64,000 bases of DNA from Microcebus murinus (Eukaryota; Chordata; Mammalia; Primates; Cheirogaleidae), in contig NC_134108.1 in NCBI RefSeq assembly GCF_040939455.1, positions 81,388,001 through 81,452,000 on the forward strand, in the 5' to 3' direction. The notes below the pieces were generated by a model. That model was not told the DNA's origin. It saw only the letters and a list, made by a program, of their open reading frames with translations, and made no database searches. Shown here piece by piece: positions 1-12,175 of this stretch. A program made the translations under genes and the position numbers. The number at the start of each line of letters is the position of its first letter. The first letter of the stretch is position 1.

Positions 1-59
1 TATGTTTATTACTCCTTTCTCTTGGAATACTTAGCTCACCTGACATCAGGGAAACCTCA

Positions 60-905
60 TTCACTTGGTTTTCTTCATATCTCATGGCTACACCTTCTCA
101 GTCTTCTTTGCGGGGTCCTCTCCTAAAAGTTGAAGAGCTTCCTTCCTGCCTGTCCAGAGTGACTCCATTTTGCCCAGTCTTTCCAATCCTGGCCACTCCA
201 TTAATTCCAGATGCATCTATCCACTGCACTCTTGACACCTCCACTTGGGTATCTACTAGTTGAATTCCCCTAAGCATGACCTCCCTGTTCCAATCATTGT
301 TATTTCTCATAAAGATTATGGGGATACTTCCTTACTTTCTGTCTGCTTCCACTCTGCTCCTTACAGCGTACTCTCCATACAATAGTCAAAGTATCCTTAA
401 AATGTAGTCCCATCATTTTTGTTCTTTGCTACAAAAGCTCCAATGAGTTTCTATCATATTTCAAATGAAATCCATCTATCATATTTCAAATGGCTTAGAA
501 GTTCCTTGTGGTCTGGCCACTGCTTACGTCTCCCTCACATATTCCCCACTCCTCTTTCACATAGTTCATTCTCGACTTCATGCCTTTTGCTGTTCCTTGA
601 CCTCATAAGACTCCCTTCTCAACTTGTCATTTCTTTTCCTTGAAACAACGGTTCTCTCTACCTCCCTATGGCTTGATCTCTTACTTCATGCAGGTTTCTG
701 CTCCGATCGTGAACAGGCTTTCTCTGACCTCCCTATCTAAATGACTACCTAGTGCTTCACTCTACTTAGATTTTTTTTCTGTCTGAACCTCTGTGTGTGT
801 TTGTTTTTTATTTGGGTTCCTATCCTAGAATGCAAACCCCATGAGTTGTTAGCACCCAGAACAGTGCCTTGCATATAGCAGGTGCTCAAGAAATATTTGT
901 TGAAT
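60..905 (+). repeat. L2 LINE fragment, 3' end
   Basis: Pyrimidine-rich L2 ORF2 3' portion followed by the recognisable L2 tail (gaatgcaaaccccatgag ... aacagtgccttgcatatagc ... aaatatttgttgaatgaa). Antisense to COL19A1. Diverged, with no intact frame. The left boundary is approximate. Confidence 0.75.
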
Positions 906-984
906 GAACAAACTGCTTTTTGCACAATCTCCTGATGACCCAATGGCAAGCTTTTATGAGATGGCTTTCAGGGGATGGGGATGG

Positions 985-1140
985 AGGCAGGGAATTAAGC
1001 CAGTGTTACTAAGCACCTCCCATGGTCAGGCACTGGAAATGCATTCCATAGGTCATGTCACAGAAGTGACTCACACAGCCCTTTGAGTCATAATTCAGAC
1101 CCAGATCTTCCTGACTCTAAATTGCATATGCTTTCCATTT
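985..1140 (-). repeat. Probable MIR SINE
   Basis: Weak resemblance to the reverse complement of MIR: start-of-element word near tactaagcacctcccatgg and later a cagacccagatcttcctga block. Heavily decayed. Confidence 0.45.
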
Positions 1141-1984
1141 TCTCATGTTGTCTTCTCTGCAGAGATAAAGGCCACCAACCCTGAAGGTTTCACAGTGGTG
1201 CTGAACCAGCCTCACGAGCTCTGCACTGCTTGTTCACCTTCAGTCTCCCCCTTCTCCTGGAAGACCCCTCCTGCCACATGCACCACGGCAAATAAACAAG
1301 CAAAGGGAGCGGTGACCTTCTATGAAGAATGAACCGGAGAGTAGGATATGTCTTATCCATCTTTATATCCCCTCCCTAAGGGCCCAGCACATCCTTAGCA
1401 AATAGCAGGGACCACATGAATTTATGCTGAATTGAATTAGTAGGAATGATTGCTACAATGTCACATCAATACCATATATCAGTAGCCCAGAGCACTTTTA
1501 GGACACCAGGGGATGATCCATTTGGCAGCAGTGATTTATGAAAGTGTAAGAACAAGACCCATTTATAAAAGAGGGACTTTGAGAAAATAGCTTCTACTTT
1601 AGTCTTTAGCTTAACATACAGGTATTAGAGCTGTGAGCCTTTGTTTTTTTTCTATTTTAAGATGTGACAGGCCATTTTAATTTTTTTTTTTTTTAACTCT
1701 GCTGAGAACATTGGGCTTAAGAAATAATGAGTCTAATTTTCTGGCACTTAACACAAAAATGTCACCTTTTCCACCATTGTTTAAGACATAAAGATACCAC
1801 ATAAATATCTAGAAAACTCAGTGAAACAATGTGCCCATACCCCAGAAAATCCATTTGCAGAACCTGTTCTTATTTCCTTGGAAACTGCTTATTGAAATTT
1901 CAGAATTTCCGAAGAGACAGGCAGAAGGAGGTAATACTTAGAACATTTCAAAGTGACAAATTTTAAATAGTAAAAAGTACTCAC

Positions 1985-2047
1985 TGGCTTTCCTGAGGGT
2001 CCTTCTGGTCCAGGGAAACCTATATCTCCAACAGGTCCTCTCTCACC
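1985..2047 (-). CDS. COL19A1: COL19A1 exon w28 (63 bp)
   Basis: Last exon visible before the left edge: 21 residues beginning GERGPVGDIGFPGPEGPSG and ending KP, seven perfect triplets. Acceptor is ...tatag and donor is gtgagt. Identical to recalled human. The remaining C-terminal exons (helix, then the coiled-coil-like linker and Cys-containing tail in the known protein) lie to the left of the window. Confidence 0.95.
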
Positions 2048-2152
2048 CTATAAACACATCCACAGACAAAAATTAATCGCCAAGAAATGCTTTAAAGCTG
2101 CATGCAAAGTGCAACACAAGTGCAAATCTTATGAAAGCAACTGGCAACTCAC

Positions 2153-2197
2153 CGGTTCCCCTGGAACGCCTGGAGGCCCCGGGGCACCAGGTTTTCC
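2153..2197 (-). CDS. COL19A1: COL19A1 exon w27 (45 bp)
   Basis: Encodes GKPGAPGPPGVPGEP, five perfect triplets, identical to recalled human. Acceptor is ...gccag and donor is gtgagt. It is followed by a 105-bp intron. That intron is a multiple of three but contains an in-frame TAA eight codons in, so retention would truncate the protein. Confidence 0.95.
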
Positions 2198-5174
2198 CTG
2201 GCAAAGCAAATGGAAGGGAAACGTTAGGAGCCAAATTACTGAATGATGCTTCCAGGATTGTGGCTCTCCAAATTAAAGTGGCATTCCTAAGGGGCCGGAG
2301 GCCTGGGAACACATGCTCAGCTCTGCAGGCTGTAAGGTACAGACTAGAGGGCAGTTCTCTGAATGTAAATTTGTGTGGATGGCAGAGGGGTGGGCAGGTA
2401 GGATATTGTTGAAAAGATTAAACCAATGTATCCTGATTGTTAGAAATCCCTCTTGTGCCTGTTTTCCTGGCAGCTCTTCTTTGCTTTGTGGGGTGGGGTG
2501 GGATGGTAGTGGTGGAGGGCACAGAGCACCAGAGAAGTCTTTCCTGGAGCAGGGGGATGACAGGGAGGGATGACAGAGGCGACAGCCCAGCAGAGACTGG
2601 AAGCAGAGAAGTGCCAAAGTGTCTGGACCAGACTTACGATGTTGCCTCCCAGAAGAAAACCACCTCCTAGCCCTTGGACCTGATGTGGTTAGGAAAAACA
2701 GACAACATGGGGATGGAGGTGCGGGCTCGAGACCTTAGAAAGCCCAGTAGGTTTTGGGGGAATATGAAAAGAAAGGGGCTTTTCCCCACTTGCTGCTTAG
2801 AATTTTGAGAGGAGACCTTGTCACGGGTACGGCTGAGTGGTAAAGCTGGACAGACACGGGTCTGGGAGGGCAGCTCCGGCTTCCCACAGCCTGCGTGTGC
2901 AAGCCAGAGCCCCTGATGTTCCTGTGGGCCTGAGCTGGGGGTACATTAGAACAGAGAAGGCCAGTGTCCAAAACGGCCTTGGTGTGGGGCACTGGGGATG
3001 GAGTGTTTGGGCCTTGGGACCGGAGACATTGATGGAAGGCAGCAGCAATCCCAAAGGCTGGTAGGACCAGCAGAGAAGTCAGAGCATTTAGGAGAGAGCA
3101 TGCTAACCAAAGACCCCAGCCCATGGCCAACACTAGCACACACTTCCTGCAGTATATCCGTATCCTTCCTTGGAGAAAAGGGAGGAAAGGAGCTCTGGAG
3201 AAGTCCCTGGAAATCCCTGAATATCCTAGAAAGGGATAGATTGGGCTGTTCTAGAAAAAACAGTATTGGGTCCTCTTGGTAATCAGCTGAGTGACCATGC
3301 TGTGTATGAGTGGGCAGGCCCAACCCTGTCTGAACCAGAATAATCACATTCTTTGAAAAAATTGTTTTTATCATGGTAAAATATACATAACACAAAATAT
3401 ACCATTTTAACCATTTTTAAATATACAAAGTACATTTAGTGGTACTCAGTACATCTGTACTGTCATGTAACTATCACCACTATCTGTTTCTAGACACATT
3501 TAACTATTTTATTTTCTGAGCCACAGTCCAAACGTGCATCTTTAAATGAATAGTTGTATATCTGCAGTGTGTAAAATTTTTAATCCTTCCTATTTCTGTA
3601 ATTTTCAGTTAATGCTCTTAATTATAAGATACGAAAATTGCTTTTTAAGTAAATGCATCACATCCTAGACGTCCAAATGAGCTTGGCAGTCCAGCCTCTT
3701 AGTTCAACAATGCTGCATCCTTAAAAAATATCGATGGAATCCCTCATTTGGATTGCCTTTTGAGACTGTTGCACATCTTTCAAATACTTTCAGTAGTGGC
3801 CAGTATTTTCTCCTTGAAGATAGACTCGATTTAGGAGAATAGCAAAAAGTAATTTGTAGTCACACTTGGGTAAATACAGTAGAAAATGTATCTTCATTAT
3901 ATCACCCAGAAGCAAAAACAGGATGTGACTGTAAGGGGGGGTGGGTTGTAAGGGTGTTTTGAGGACAATTCCAGAAACAGTTTCAAATATGTTGTTAGGA
4001 ATGGTAGTGAACAGGGCATTTGGGGAGGGGATGGAATTAAGTGTGTTGTCAACTTTCAAGAAGAATACTTCCTTTTATAAAAAATTCTGAAGTGCTTGCT
4101 AAAGAAAACATTTTCATGTTACTTTCACAATCATAGAAATAATTAACTTGATCTAGAAAGCTAATTAAGGGGATGTCATCCTCGCTAAAGGATACAGATG
4201 ATGGATGGGGTTCTATTTTGTATTATCAGATTAAGCAGTTAAATGGAGTGGAGTAGAGTGGCTCCTGGCACTTTAAGTGGTAGGGGTTGGTGGCTGGCAG
4301 GGGCTGATGGGGGCTTTGGGTAGTGTTGGGTGTCAGTAGATGTCATGGGGGGTGGTGGGTGGTGATGATAGAGCCCTTTCTTATCTTTCTCATGTTCCTA
4401 CAATCCAAGCACATGGTTCCCACTGACTTTCCTTTAATGATATCCTGGACCTGCCCAGCAGGGCACCTAGCAAAAGGATAAATGATCTCTTATTCATAAA
4501 GCGTGACCACAAAATTTTAATTAGAGCATCATGAATGAAGATCAGAATGATCCCTAGGGCTCAGAGAAATGATTTCAACCTTTCCTGGAGCTCTTCCTAT
4601 TCATTCGAAGAGACCTTGATAAGATTAAAACATTTGACACTGGAGAGCAACAAAAATGATTGAGAGGATTGAAGGGCTAGTTTACGAGGCAACATTAGCA
4701 GCAATAAAGCTCTGCTAATAACACCGGGCTAAGAGAGAACTCAGGCAGATTGCAGCTTAATACAAGGAACCTGAAGTACATGCCAGAGGATAAGAACTCT
4801 GCCTTTTGAAGATTGAGAAACCTTGAAATATGACAAGAATAGAGAAACAAAACAAGCTTTCCAGAGCTGTTCTCATATATTAATATTAGCAGATAGCCAC
4901 AGGTAACTGGGTTTTCCCTCCCCTCCATGAAAGTGACCTGGGAAGAAAAAAAATAAGAAGACAAAAAAATAAGAAAATGGTGAAAATAAAGAATGAAGTA
5001 TTCTTGAGGTGGGAAAGAGAGAGGTGGTTTTATTTATTAACCTAAAAGTTTCAGGAACCTAATGCCATTGGAGTTACAGTATGCTCTCTATCCCCTTTTG
5101 GTCCTTGGCCATATATTTTTCATGGAGATAGAAATGTTTACCTGTGAAAATGATGTGAGATAATCTGAACTCAC
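2198..5174. other. COL19A1: Intron w26-w27
   Basis: Contains an old L1 fragment at about 3355 to 3515 and otherwise unique sequence, moderately GC-rich from 2200 to 3320 and AT-rich after. Short open frames on both strands between 2270 and 3400 have no recognisable protein, no splice context and no consistent codon pattern. I read them as chance. Confidence 0.8.
3355..3515. repeat. Old L1 3' region (L1M type)
   Basis: Words such as atggtaaaatatacataac, accattttaaccattttt and gtaactatcaccactatctg are typical of ancient mammalian L1 3' regions. Orientation is not determined with confidence. Confidence 0.6.
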
Positions 5175-5219
5175 CGATATCCCGGCTATTCCCGGGGGTC
5201 CTGCTGGGCCTCGATCTCC
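5175..5219 (-). CDS. COL19A1: COL19A1 exon w26 (45 bp)
   Basis: Encodes GDRGPAGPPGIAGIS, five perfect triplets. Acceptor is ...aacag and donor is gtgagt. One Met to Ile difference from recalled human. Confidence 0.95.
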
Positions 5220-5919
5220 CTGTTGGGATTAAAAAAATTGCTACTTATAATAATATCTATAACATCTTTACTTATAAAATTAATTTTTAAATAATAATTT
5301 GGATCTGGTAAAGCTTTTCTTTGGGTCTGATAAGTGTTATTAATATTAACTGGTATGAAGCTAGTAGGAAGATAGAAAAACAAGAGTAGCCAACTGAACC
5401 TGTTACAGCTTTTTAAACAATATAAAACCAAAGTAAATTATAGCCTTAATGGAAACAAGCATTTGTGTTGTCATTTCTGTGACCTATTTTTTAATAGGAC
5501 TGCATACAGACAGCTAAAATTAGTCAATATTTTTATTCAAAACATCATTACTATTACTTAAAAGATTAAGCACACTGAGTGTCTTCTAAAAAGCTTTTCC
5601 TATCTTTGTCTCATTGGATGTAGAGTTAGAATAAAAAGATCTAGAACTAGTGATTTGTAGTTCTTTTCATTTGACCAATCAGAAGATTCCTTGAATTGCT
5701 CTGAGTAACAGAGTGACTCAACTCCTTTTTGAGAGGCAATGTGGTATTTTAGATAAACCTGACAATGCTAAAAATACTAATGATTATATATATGGGATAA
5801 TAAAATGGCAATTTTGTTGGGCATGACCTACATTAAAAAAAAACTTCATAACTTCACTCAAGGACATAAAAGAAGACTTGATTTACTGAAGAGATATTCT
5901 TTGTTCCTGGAGGGCAAGA

Positions 5920-7210
5920 CGATGTTGTAAAGATGCCATTGCTACCCAAACTAATTTATAAATTCAATGCAATTCTTACAAAATTGCAGTTTGATCAAAA
6001 GATATTAAAGTTTACTTGGGATAATAAATAAATGAGAGGATAAAGAACTAAAAGAATAATGAAGATACTAGCAATACCAATATTTAAGCATATAATAAAT
6101 AAAGCCATAATAATTGTAATAATGGAATATTGGCATAAGATTTAGCAGTATATCAATACAACAAATCTCAGAAATAGACCAACATTTATTATAGAATTTT
6201 AGTAAAGAAAGGGATGTATTATTCAACAAATAGTGTTAATAACTGGATAATTTATTTGAAAAAAGTGATTCCTCTTTTTACATTATGTCCCATGTAAATT
6301 CCATATAGACTTACATACAAACTAAAATCATCCAAAATAATGCTCAGCCTCATTAGACATAAGAGAAATGCAGATTAAAACTATAATGAGATATTATCTC
6401 ACTCGAGTTAAAAAGGTCTTCATCAAAAAGAAGGGCGACAATGAGTGCTCATGTGTCCTCACTCATATGTGGGAGCTAAATACTAAAAACAATTGATTTC
6501 ATGAAGACAAAGAGTAGACTTGTGGTTAACAGAGGCTGGGAATGGTAGCATGGAGGGGAAAATAATATGGAGATGGTTAATGGGTATAAAAATATTAAAA
6601 TATAGATAGATAGAATGAGAAATATTTATATAATGACATAGTGACTATAGTCAACAATAGAGTATACTTTAAAATAACTAAAAGAGTGAAATTGGAGTGT
6701 TCCTAACACAAATAAATGACAGATCCCCGAGGTGATGGATACCCCAATTACCCTGATTCGATTAATTCACATTGTATGCCTGTATCAAAACATGACATGT
6801 ACCCTATAAAGATACACAGCTATTATGCACCCATAATACTTAAAAAATAAAACTAATTTTTAAAAAAAATTTGAAAATAAAAGTAAAATAAAATAAAATA
6901 ATCCAAACTGTAAAAGAGCTGGAAGACTATATTAGTGACCATCTGATCTTGGTTGAAAATGAAAATAAAAGTTTTTTTGTGCATAAAAGCAAAACAAGAA
7001 ATCATAAAGAAAAATAGTTTTAGATTTGACTATACTAAAGTTATATTTACAATAAGATTAAACATCAAAATGAAAGGCAAAGACCATCTAGGATAAAAAC
7101 TCCAACATATAGGATAGGATTAATATTTTTAACATCTAAACCATAGCCACCATCAAAAAGAAAAAAAAGAATTAATAGAAAAATGGGCAAATGATGTAAA
7201 CAGGTAATAT
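5920..7210 (+). mobile_element. L1 ORF2 remnant interrupted by a nested L1
   Basis: 5920 to about 6335 resembles L1 ORF2 C-terminal coding DNA (aattcaatgcaattcttac ...). It resumes after 6900 (ctgtaaaagagctggaaga ... aaaaatgggcaaatgatgta), so one older L1 is split by the insertion listed next. No open reading frame survives. Confidence 0.7.
6337..6896 (+). mobile_element. Nested L1 3' end with A-rich tail
   Basis: Begins with L1 ORF2 end sequence (tgctcagcctcattagacat, aaatgcagattaaaactata), passes through a 3' UTR (acatgacatgtaccctataa) and ends in an A-rich tail with TAAAA repeats. Flanked by similar words aaatcatccaaaa (6325 to 6337) and aaataatccaaac (6895 to 6907), consistent with a mutated target-site duplication. 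Confidence 0.7.
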
Positions 7211-8379
7211 CCCTCAGTTTCACTCCACTCTTTTTAAATTATGGAATCTTCAACCTTGAAATGAATATACAGGAACTTTTAATTCAGGGGAAACATTTGT
7301 ATATCTGATAAAGATTAAAGTTAAGAGGATGTCCCTCTGACAGGATGGTCTTCCCAGCATTTGGGTCTTTCATTTCCTTGGGCCACTCTCCTCTAATGAT
7401 CTTGCCTCTTATTCTCACAGTTACACCTGGCACCTTGTCAATAAAGATATCTGGACCTCCTCCACAATCACAATTTCACGCATTCCAACTTTGGACTACC
7501 ATTCCCCATCATTCTAACTCATTCCCTCGAGTACCTTGAACCCCAAGACCTCTAATCCATTGATGGCACAAATTTTTCACTATCTTTCATTTCCTGGATG
7601 GTCTCTCTCCCTTCTTTGCCTGGTTAAAATCCCATGGCCACTTTTTATAACCACTTCCTGTGTACACCATTAACTCTCTTGCCCCTTTCTTGCTTCTAGT
7701 ACTCACTTGGCAAAAGCAGGACATTGTTCAAATCCAACTCCCTTCCTATTCTGTGCCTTTACCTGAATATCTGTACATGCTGGAGAAGCACACATAATCT
7801 AGCTTACTGGTCTCATGTCAGTTCATGACCATGAACCTCAAGAGGGTCACTAGAGCTGACCAGCCATCACATTTCTGTGGTCCCTGAACTCACTCACACA
7901 CACTCTCTCTCTCTCTCTCTCCTCGAGGACTTTCTCCTTATCCTCAATCTCTTTTCCTTATCTCATTCTCAGGTAATGACCTTGCTTCCCCCATATCTCT
8001 GAGAAAATTTAAGTAATCAGAAAATAACTTTATAGATTCCAGTCAAACATTTTCCCACCTATCACCATCTGCCCCAATACTCTGCTTTCCCATGTGTACC
8101 ATAAACTATCCTCTCTGAAGCCTCCATTTATGCACTATATCCCTTTCCCTCTTAGCTATTTAAAGACATTGTTCCAGTAATTCTCCTCTCTCTCTGTTAT
8201 AACATCATCCCCATTCTCACCCTTTCTATGGGGTCACCCATTTCATGTACAAGCTTTCTGGTATTTCTATGGTCTTCTCCCCAAACAGTGAAATAGTAAT
8301 AATTTCTCTGGTTAAGGTTATCTAATGACCTCTACATTGCTAAATGCAATGGTTAATGCTTAATCATCCTAATTTACCT

Positions 8380-9185
8380 TATTCCCATTCTATTTGACCT
8401 GTTGGCAGTATTTGGGACAGGTGAGCATTCCTTTCTCTTTGATTCATTATTTCCTCCTGGATTCTAGGATATCAAGTTTTCTTTCTACCTCCCTGGTCAC
8501 TTCTCAGTCTCCGTTGCTCCTTCCTTCTTCTCTTATTAATATTGGATGGCCTCAGAGGTCAGTCCCTGGCCTCTCTTATCTTTCTAAAATTTCCACTGTT
8601 GTTCTCTTGTTGAATTTATCTATTCTCCTGGCATTAAGATAGCATCTATATGCTTAGGACAGCCAAATTCATATTTCCACTTTGATTTCTTTTCCAAACT
8701 CTACACTTACTTTTATATCATACTTTCTACTCTATATTTTGCTGTCTAAAAGATATCTTCAAATTTAGTCTTATATCCAAAAATTAAACTCCTGATAATC
8801 CTCACCCTCCTCCAAATAGCCTCTGCTTATACCTGTTCTCATTTCAGTTGATGACGACTCCATCACGCCAGTTGCTCAGGTGTTAAAACTTAGAATGATC
8901 TTTCATTCCTCTTTATCCTTTCATACTCACATCCAATCAATCCCAAACTCCTGTTGGTGTTACCTTCAAAACATATCCAGAATCCAGCCACTTCTCACCA
9001 TCTCTACTGTTTCTTCTCTTATCTGAGCCAATATCACCTGGATTAGTGGATGCCTTGTAACTGGCTTCCCTTGCTCTCCAACAGCAGGTTCTGTCACTCC
9101 TATACTCAGAAACCACTGATGGCTCTGGATTTTGCTCAGAGTGAAAGATAAAGTTCTTACAATGGCTGATAAGCATCCTTATTAG
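8380..9185 (+). repeat. L2 LINE, ORF2 part (5' piece)
   Basis: L2 reverse-transcriptase region by word content: ctacctccctggtcacttct, atccaatcaatcccaaactc, aaaacatatccagaatccag, gataaagttcttacaatggc. Frame destroyed. Continues at about 9840 after an insertion. The L2 may extend left to about 7330, but I could not confirm that. Confidence 0.75.
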
Positions 9186-9400
9186 TGCTTCTCAAACTAC
9201 CTATGGTGAAGGAGCAGTTTCTTTACTTAAGTATTTTCTAATATGTAACGAATCAGGATAAGTCTACTGATCACAAGCTTGCTAGACAATTTTAGACAAA
9301 TTACTAGACACGGTTTTAGATGCTTACTCTCACTCTCTTTACTTACCTTGCCATAGAACCCGTAACAAAGAGCTTGTGGACCAGCACTGGTCCTTTACTG
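9185..9400. repeat. Unassigned DNA-transposon-like fossil
   Basis: Starts tgcttctcaaactaccta and ends near ttgtggaccagcactggtcc, a pattern like hAT non-autonomous ends (inverted, 'tctcaaa' and 'ggacca' type words). Family not identified. Confidence 0.35.
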
Positions 9401-9825
9401 CTGTGGTCCCCAACGCTCCCCATCCCCTGTACCCCTGCCCCACTTTCATGGCCTGTTAGGAACCTAGGAACTGGGCCACACAGCAGGATGTGAGCAGGTG
9501 CAAGTGAGCGAAGCTTCATGTGTATTTACAGCAGCTCCCCATCACTCGCATCACCGCCTGAGCTCCACCTCCTGTCAGATCCGTCGCTGTCTCCCATCAC
9601 CCCCAGATGGGACCCTCTAGTTGCAGGAAAACAAGCTCAGGGCTCCCACTGATTCTGCATTATGGTGAGTTGTATAATTATTTCATTATATATTACAATC
9701 TAGTAATAATAGAAATAAAGTACATAATAAATGTAATGCACGTGAATCATCCCAAAACCCTGTCTGTGGAAAAATTTTTTTCCATGAAACCAGTCCCTGG
9801 TGCCAAATTTGGTTGGGGACTGCTG
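9401..9825. mobile_element. MER1-type hAT-Charlie non-autonomous element (copy 1)
   Basis: Terminal inverted repeats ctgtggtccccaac at the left and gttggggactgctg at the right. The interior has gaaaccagtccctggtgcca and tttacagcagctccccatca, shared with copy 2 at 11224. The flanking 8-mers (ctttactg and ccacactg) match at five of eight positions, a decayed target-site duplication. Confidence 0.75.
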
Positions 9826-9839
9826 CCACACTGGCCACA

Positions 9840-10345
9840 TACTGAGTAAGTAGCATTGCTCTGTGCAACAAGACCACTCCTCACCTCTCTCCACCTCTGT
9901 GACCTCATCTCCTACTACTCTCCCCTCACTTTCTCCCCTGGTCTCTCCAGATATGGCAGAAAAGTCTCATGTCTCAGGGCCTTTAGACCTGCTGTTTCCT
10001 CTTGCCGGAACATTCTTCCTTCAGACTTGAGGAGACTTAGCCAACTCCCCCAGATCTCACCTTCTCAGACTGCTCTAAAATCACAACCCTGCCCTGTCCA
10101 GCACTTCTGACCTCTCTTAACCTGTTTTACATTTTTTTTTCTTTCCATAGTACTTACCAACACTATTATTTGGGGTTTTTTTTAATGTTTATTCTGTAGC
10201 TTCTGTATTCCCTTGCTAGAATATAAGTTCCACAGGTACAGACATTTTTGTTTTTTTCCCTTATGTATCTTCAAACTTAAAACAATTCCTGGCACAGCAG
10301 TGGATGTCAAGGAAACATTTTAGAATCTTGAATGAATGAACACAT
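9840..10345 (+). repeat. L2 LINE, 3' piece
   Basis: Continuation of the L2 interrupted by the 9.2 to 9.8 kb insertions: tcagggcctttagacctgct, ttgctagaatataagttcc, then the tail attcctggcacagcag ... aatcttgaatgaatgaac. It ends only about 20 bp before exon w25. Confidence 0.75.
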
Positions 10346-10364
10346 TTCTGACTTCTGTGCTTAC

Positions 10365-10418
10365 CTTTGCACCTGGAAATCCTTCTAGTCCTGGCAACCC
10401 CATTGCGCCAGGCTCTCC
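10365..10418 (-). CDS. COL19A1: COL19A1 exon w25 (54 bp)
   Basis: Encodes GEPGAMGLPGLEGFPGAK, six perfect triplets. Acceptor is ...aacag and donor is gtaagc. One Val to Ala difference from recalled human. The exon is bracketed by two same-orientation MER1-type elements about 1 kb away on each side. Confidence 0.95.
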
Positions 10419-11223
10419 CTGTTAAATATGAACATAAGAAATGCAAGGTCAACAGTCAAAAGGTTTTTAAGTGTTGGTTTCAAAAGCAAAGATATTTTTT
10501 GTTCAACCTTCCTCCCAAACATTGGTTTGTAATTTAGCAAGTAAGTGGTATGCTATATTTTTAAGCAATGTATTATTATTGCATCTTACATTTGAAAACA
10601 GTTTGAAAATAAAAGCTTTTCTCCAGAAAGGTATATTTTTTGAGTACTTGTTTTTATTCTGATTGACAATCTAATCAGAACGAATCCCTCTAGTGATAGA
10701 TAACTCTAATTTCAATAAGAATTAGAATGAAAGGCTGGGCTTTAGTAAACTTTCCCAATTTGTGAGGTACGAGGTGCTACTAGATTTCTAGATGATAAGA
10801 TTAAACTCTTATTTAAGAGTAGATGAAGATGGAGTGCTCAAAGCAGAGTTTACTCTCTTTAAATATTCTCTGGAGCTGTACATGAATTGTGAACGCCCAA
10901 GAAGATGAACCCAAGAGCAGCATCTCTAATAATTCTAAAAGTCATTGCTCAAGCTGATAGGTAACTGAAAAGGACATAGGTAAGCATTTTCCATTAAAAA
11001 ATATTTTACATTTTCTAGTGTATGGTCCCAGGCTAACTGGAGCCTGTGGATCTTCAAGGAACATATTTGGAAAAGCTTTCATGAAAGAAGTTGCTAACTT
11101 TGAACAAACAGGCAGTAGAGCTTTAAATCAAGAAAGAGGTATAGTGGGGAGTTGTTTGTTTGATACTTTCTTGTTAATGAATTAATGTTCACTGCAAATA
11201 CTAGGATGTTGGATGCTTTAAAC

Positions 11224-11782
11224 CTGAGATCCCCAATCCCTCCCCCCCCACCCCTGCAGACCAGTCTGTCAGGAAAGGGCTGCACAGCAGGAGGTAAGTG
11301 GTGAGCAGCGAGGGAAACTTCATCTGTATTTACAGCCACTCCCCATCACTTGCATCACCACCTGAGCCCCACCTCTGGTCCTAATCCTGCAGTAGATTCT
11401 CATAGGGGCATGAACCTTATGTAAATTGCACATGAGAGTAATCTAGGTTGCACACTCCGTATGAGAATCTGATGCCTGATGATCTGAGGTGGAGCTGAGG
11501 CGGTGATGCTAGCACTGGGGAGCAGCTGCAAATACAGATTATCATTAGCACAGAGGTTTGATTGCACAGAGACCAAAATAAATCAGTTGCTTGCAAAGTC
11601 ATAGCAAAATCCTATTAGTGAGTTGGCAAGTGACAATGTAATAGTAATATTATAGAAATAAAGTACACAATAAATGTGATGCACTTGAATCATCCCCAAA
11701 CCATCCCCCAACCCCCCCCCCCCCAGTCTGTGGAAAAGTCCATGAAACCAGTCCCTGGTGCCAAAAATGTTGGGGACCACTG
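11224..11782. mobile_element. MER1-type hAT-Charlie element (copy 2), complete with 8-bp TSD
   Basis: Ends ctgagatccccaat and gttggggaccactg form imperfect inverted repeats. The octamer ctttaaac flanks both sides exactly (11216 to 11223 and 11783 to 11790), the hallmark of hAT insertion. The middle carries an internal inverted pair (gattctcatagggg at 11395 and the near-complement tatgagaatctgatgcc at 11460). A 14-nt C run is at about 11712. No transposase. Confidence 0.85.
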
Positions 11783-12119
11783 CTTTAAACATAATCACAA
11801 AGGGAGCTTTCAAACTTTATTCTCTGTGAATGTATTTTTGCACATATAACTCTAACCTTCTTCAAAAATATTACCAAGGCTCTAACTTCCACTATTATTT
11901 ATGGTATTTCCTTTATTACAGAATATTTAGTGAGTGAGCATATGACTTAGTACTTTTTATGCTTCAGAAATCTTTTTAAATGACACTGCATATGTAACTT
12001 GTCAATCAATCAAAATTAAAAAAAAAAAGATGTTCAGATTCTATTCTGCACAGAGCTCTGTAAAAGAGGCCCTGGGTTACTGATAAAGGGAATATACTCT
12101 TTGAGTCTCTTTGCTTACA

Positions 12120-12175
12120 TACTCAATAGCACCTAAGACAGAAGAAGTGCTCAATCAATCAATCAATATTTGTTT
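12120..12175 (+). repeat. L2 3' tail fragment
   Basis: agaagtgctcaatcaatcaa followed by tatttgtttgaa, the usual L2 terminal word with local AATC expansion. Confidence 0.5.

Larger units (their letters stand above)
1..1984. other. COL19A1: Intron downstream of w28 (partial)
   Basis: Intronic DNA without coding signal. Holds an L2 LINE fossil (about 60 to 905), a probable MIR (about 985 to 1140), and a short L2-like tail near 1365 to 1440. A T-run lies at 1681 to 1694. The rest is unremarkable unique sequence. Confidence 0.85.
5220..10364. other. COL19A1: Intron w25-w26
   Basis: Almost wholly repeats. It starts with AT-rich unique sequence to about 5915, then L1 ORF2 remnants with a second L1 nested inside (5920 to 7210), pyrimidine-rich sequence probably belonging to a long L2 (from about 7330, clear from 8380), a (CT)n run at about 7901 to 7922, and a MER1-type DNA transposon (9401 to 9825) splitting the L2. 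Confidence 0.8.

Noticed and set aside
2946..3395. 149-codon minus-strand frame in the w26-w27 intron
   Set aside because: No Gly-X-Y, no recognised domain, overlapping frames on both strands and an old L1 at one end. Typical of GC-richer intronic DNA by chance.
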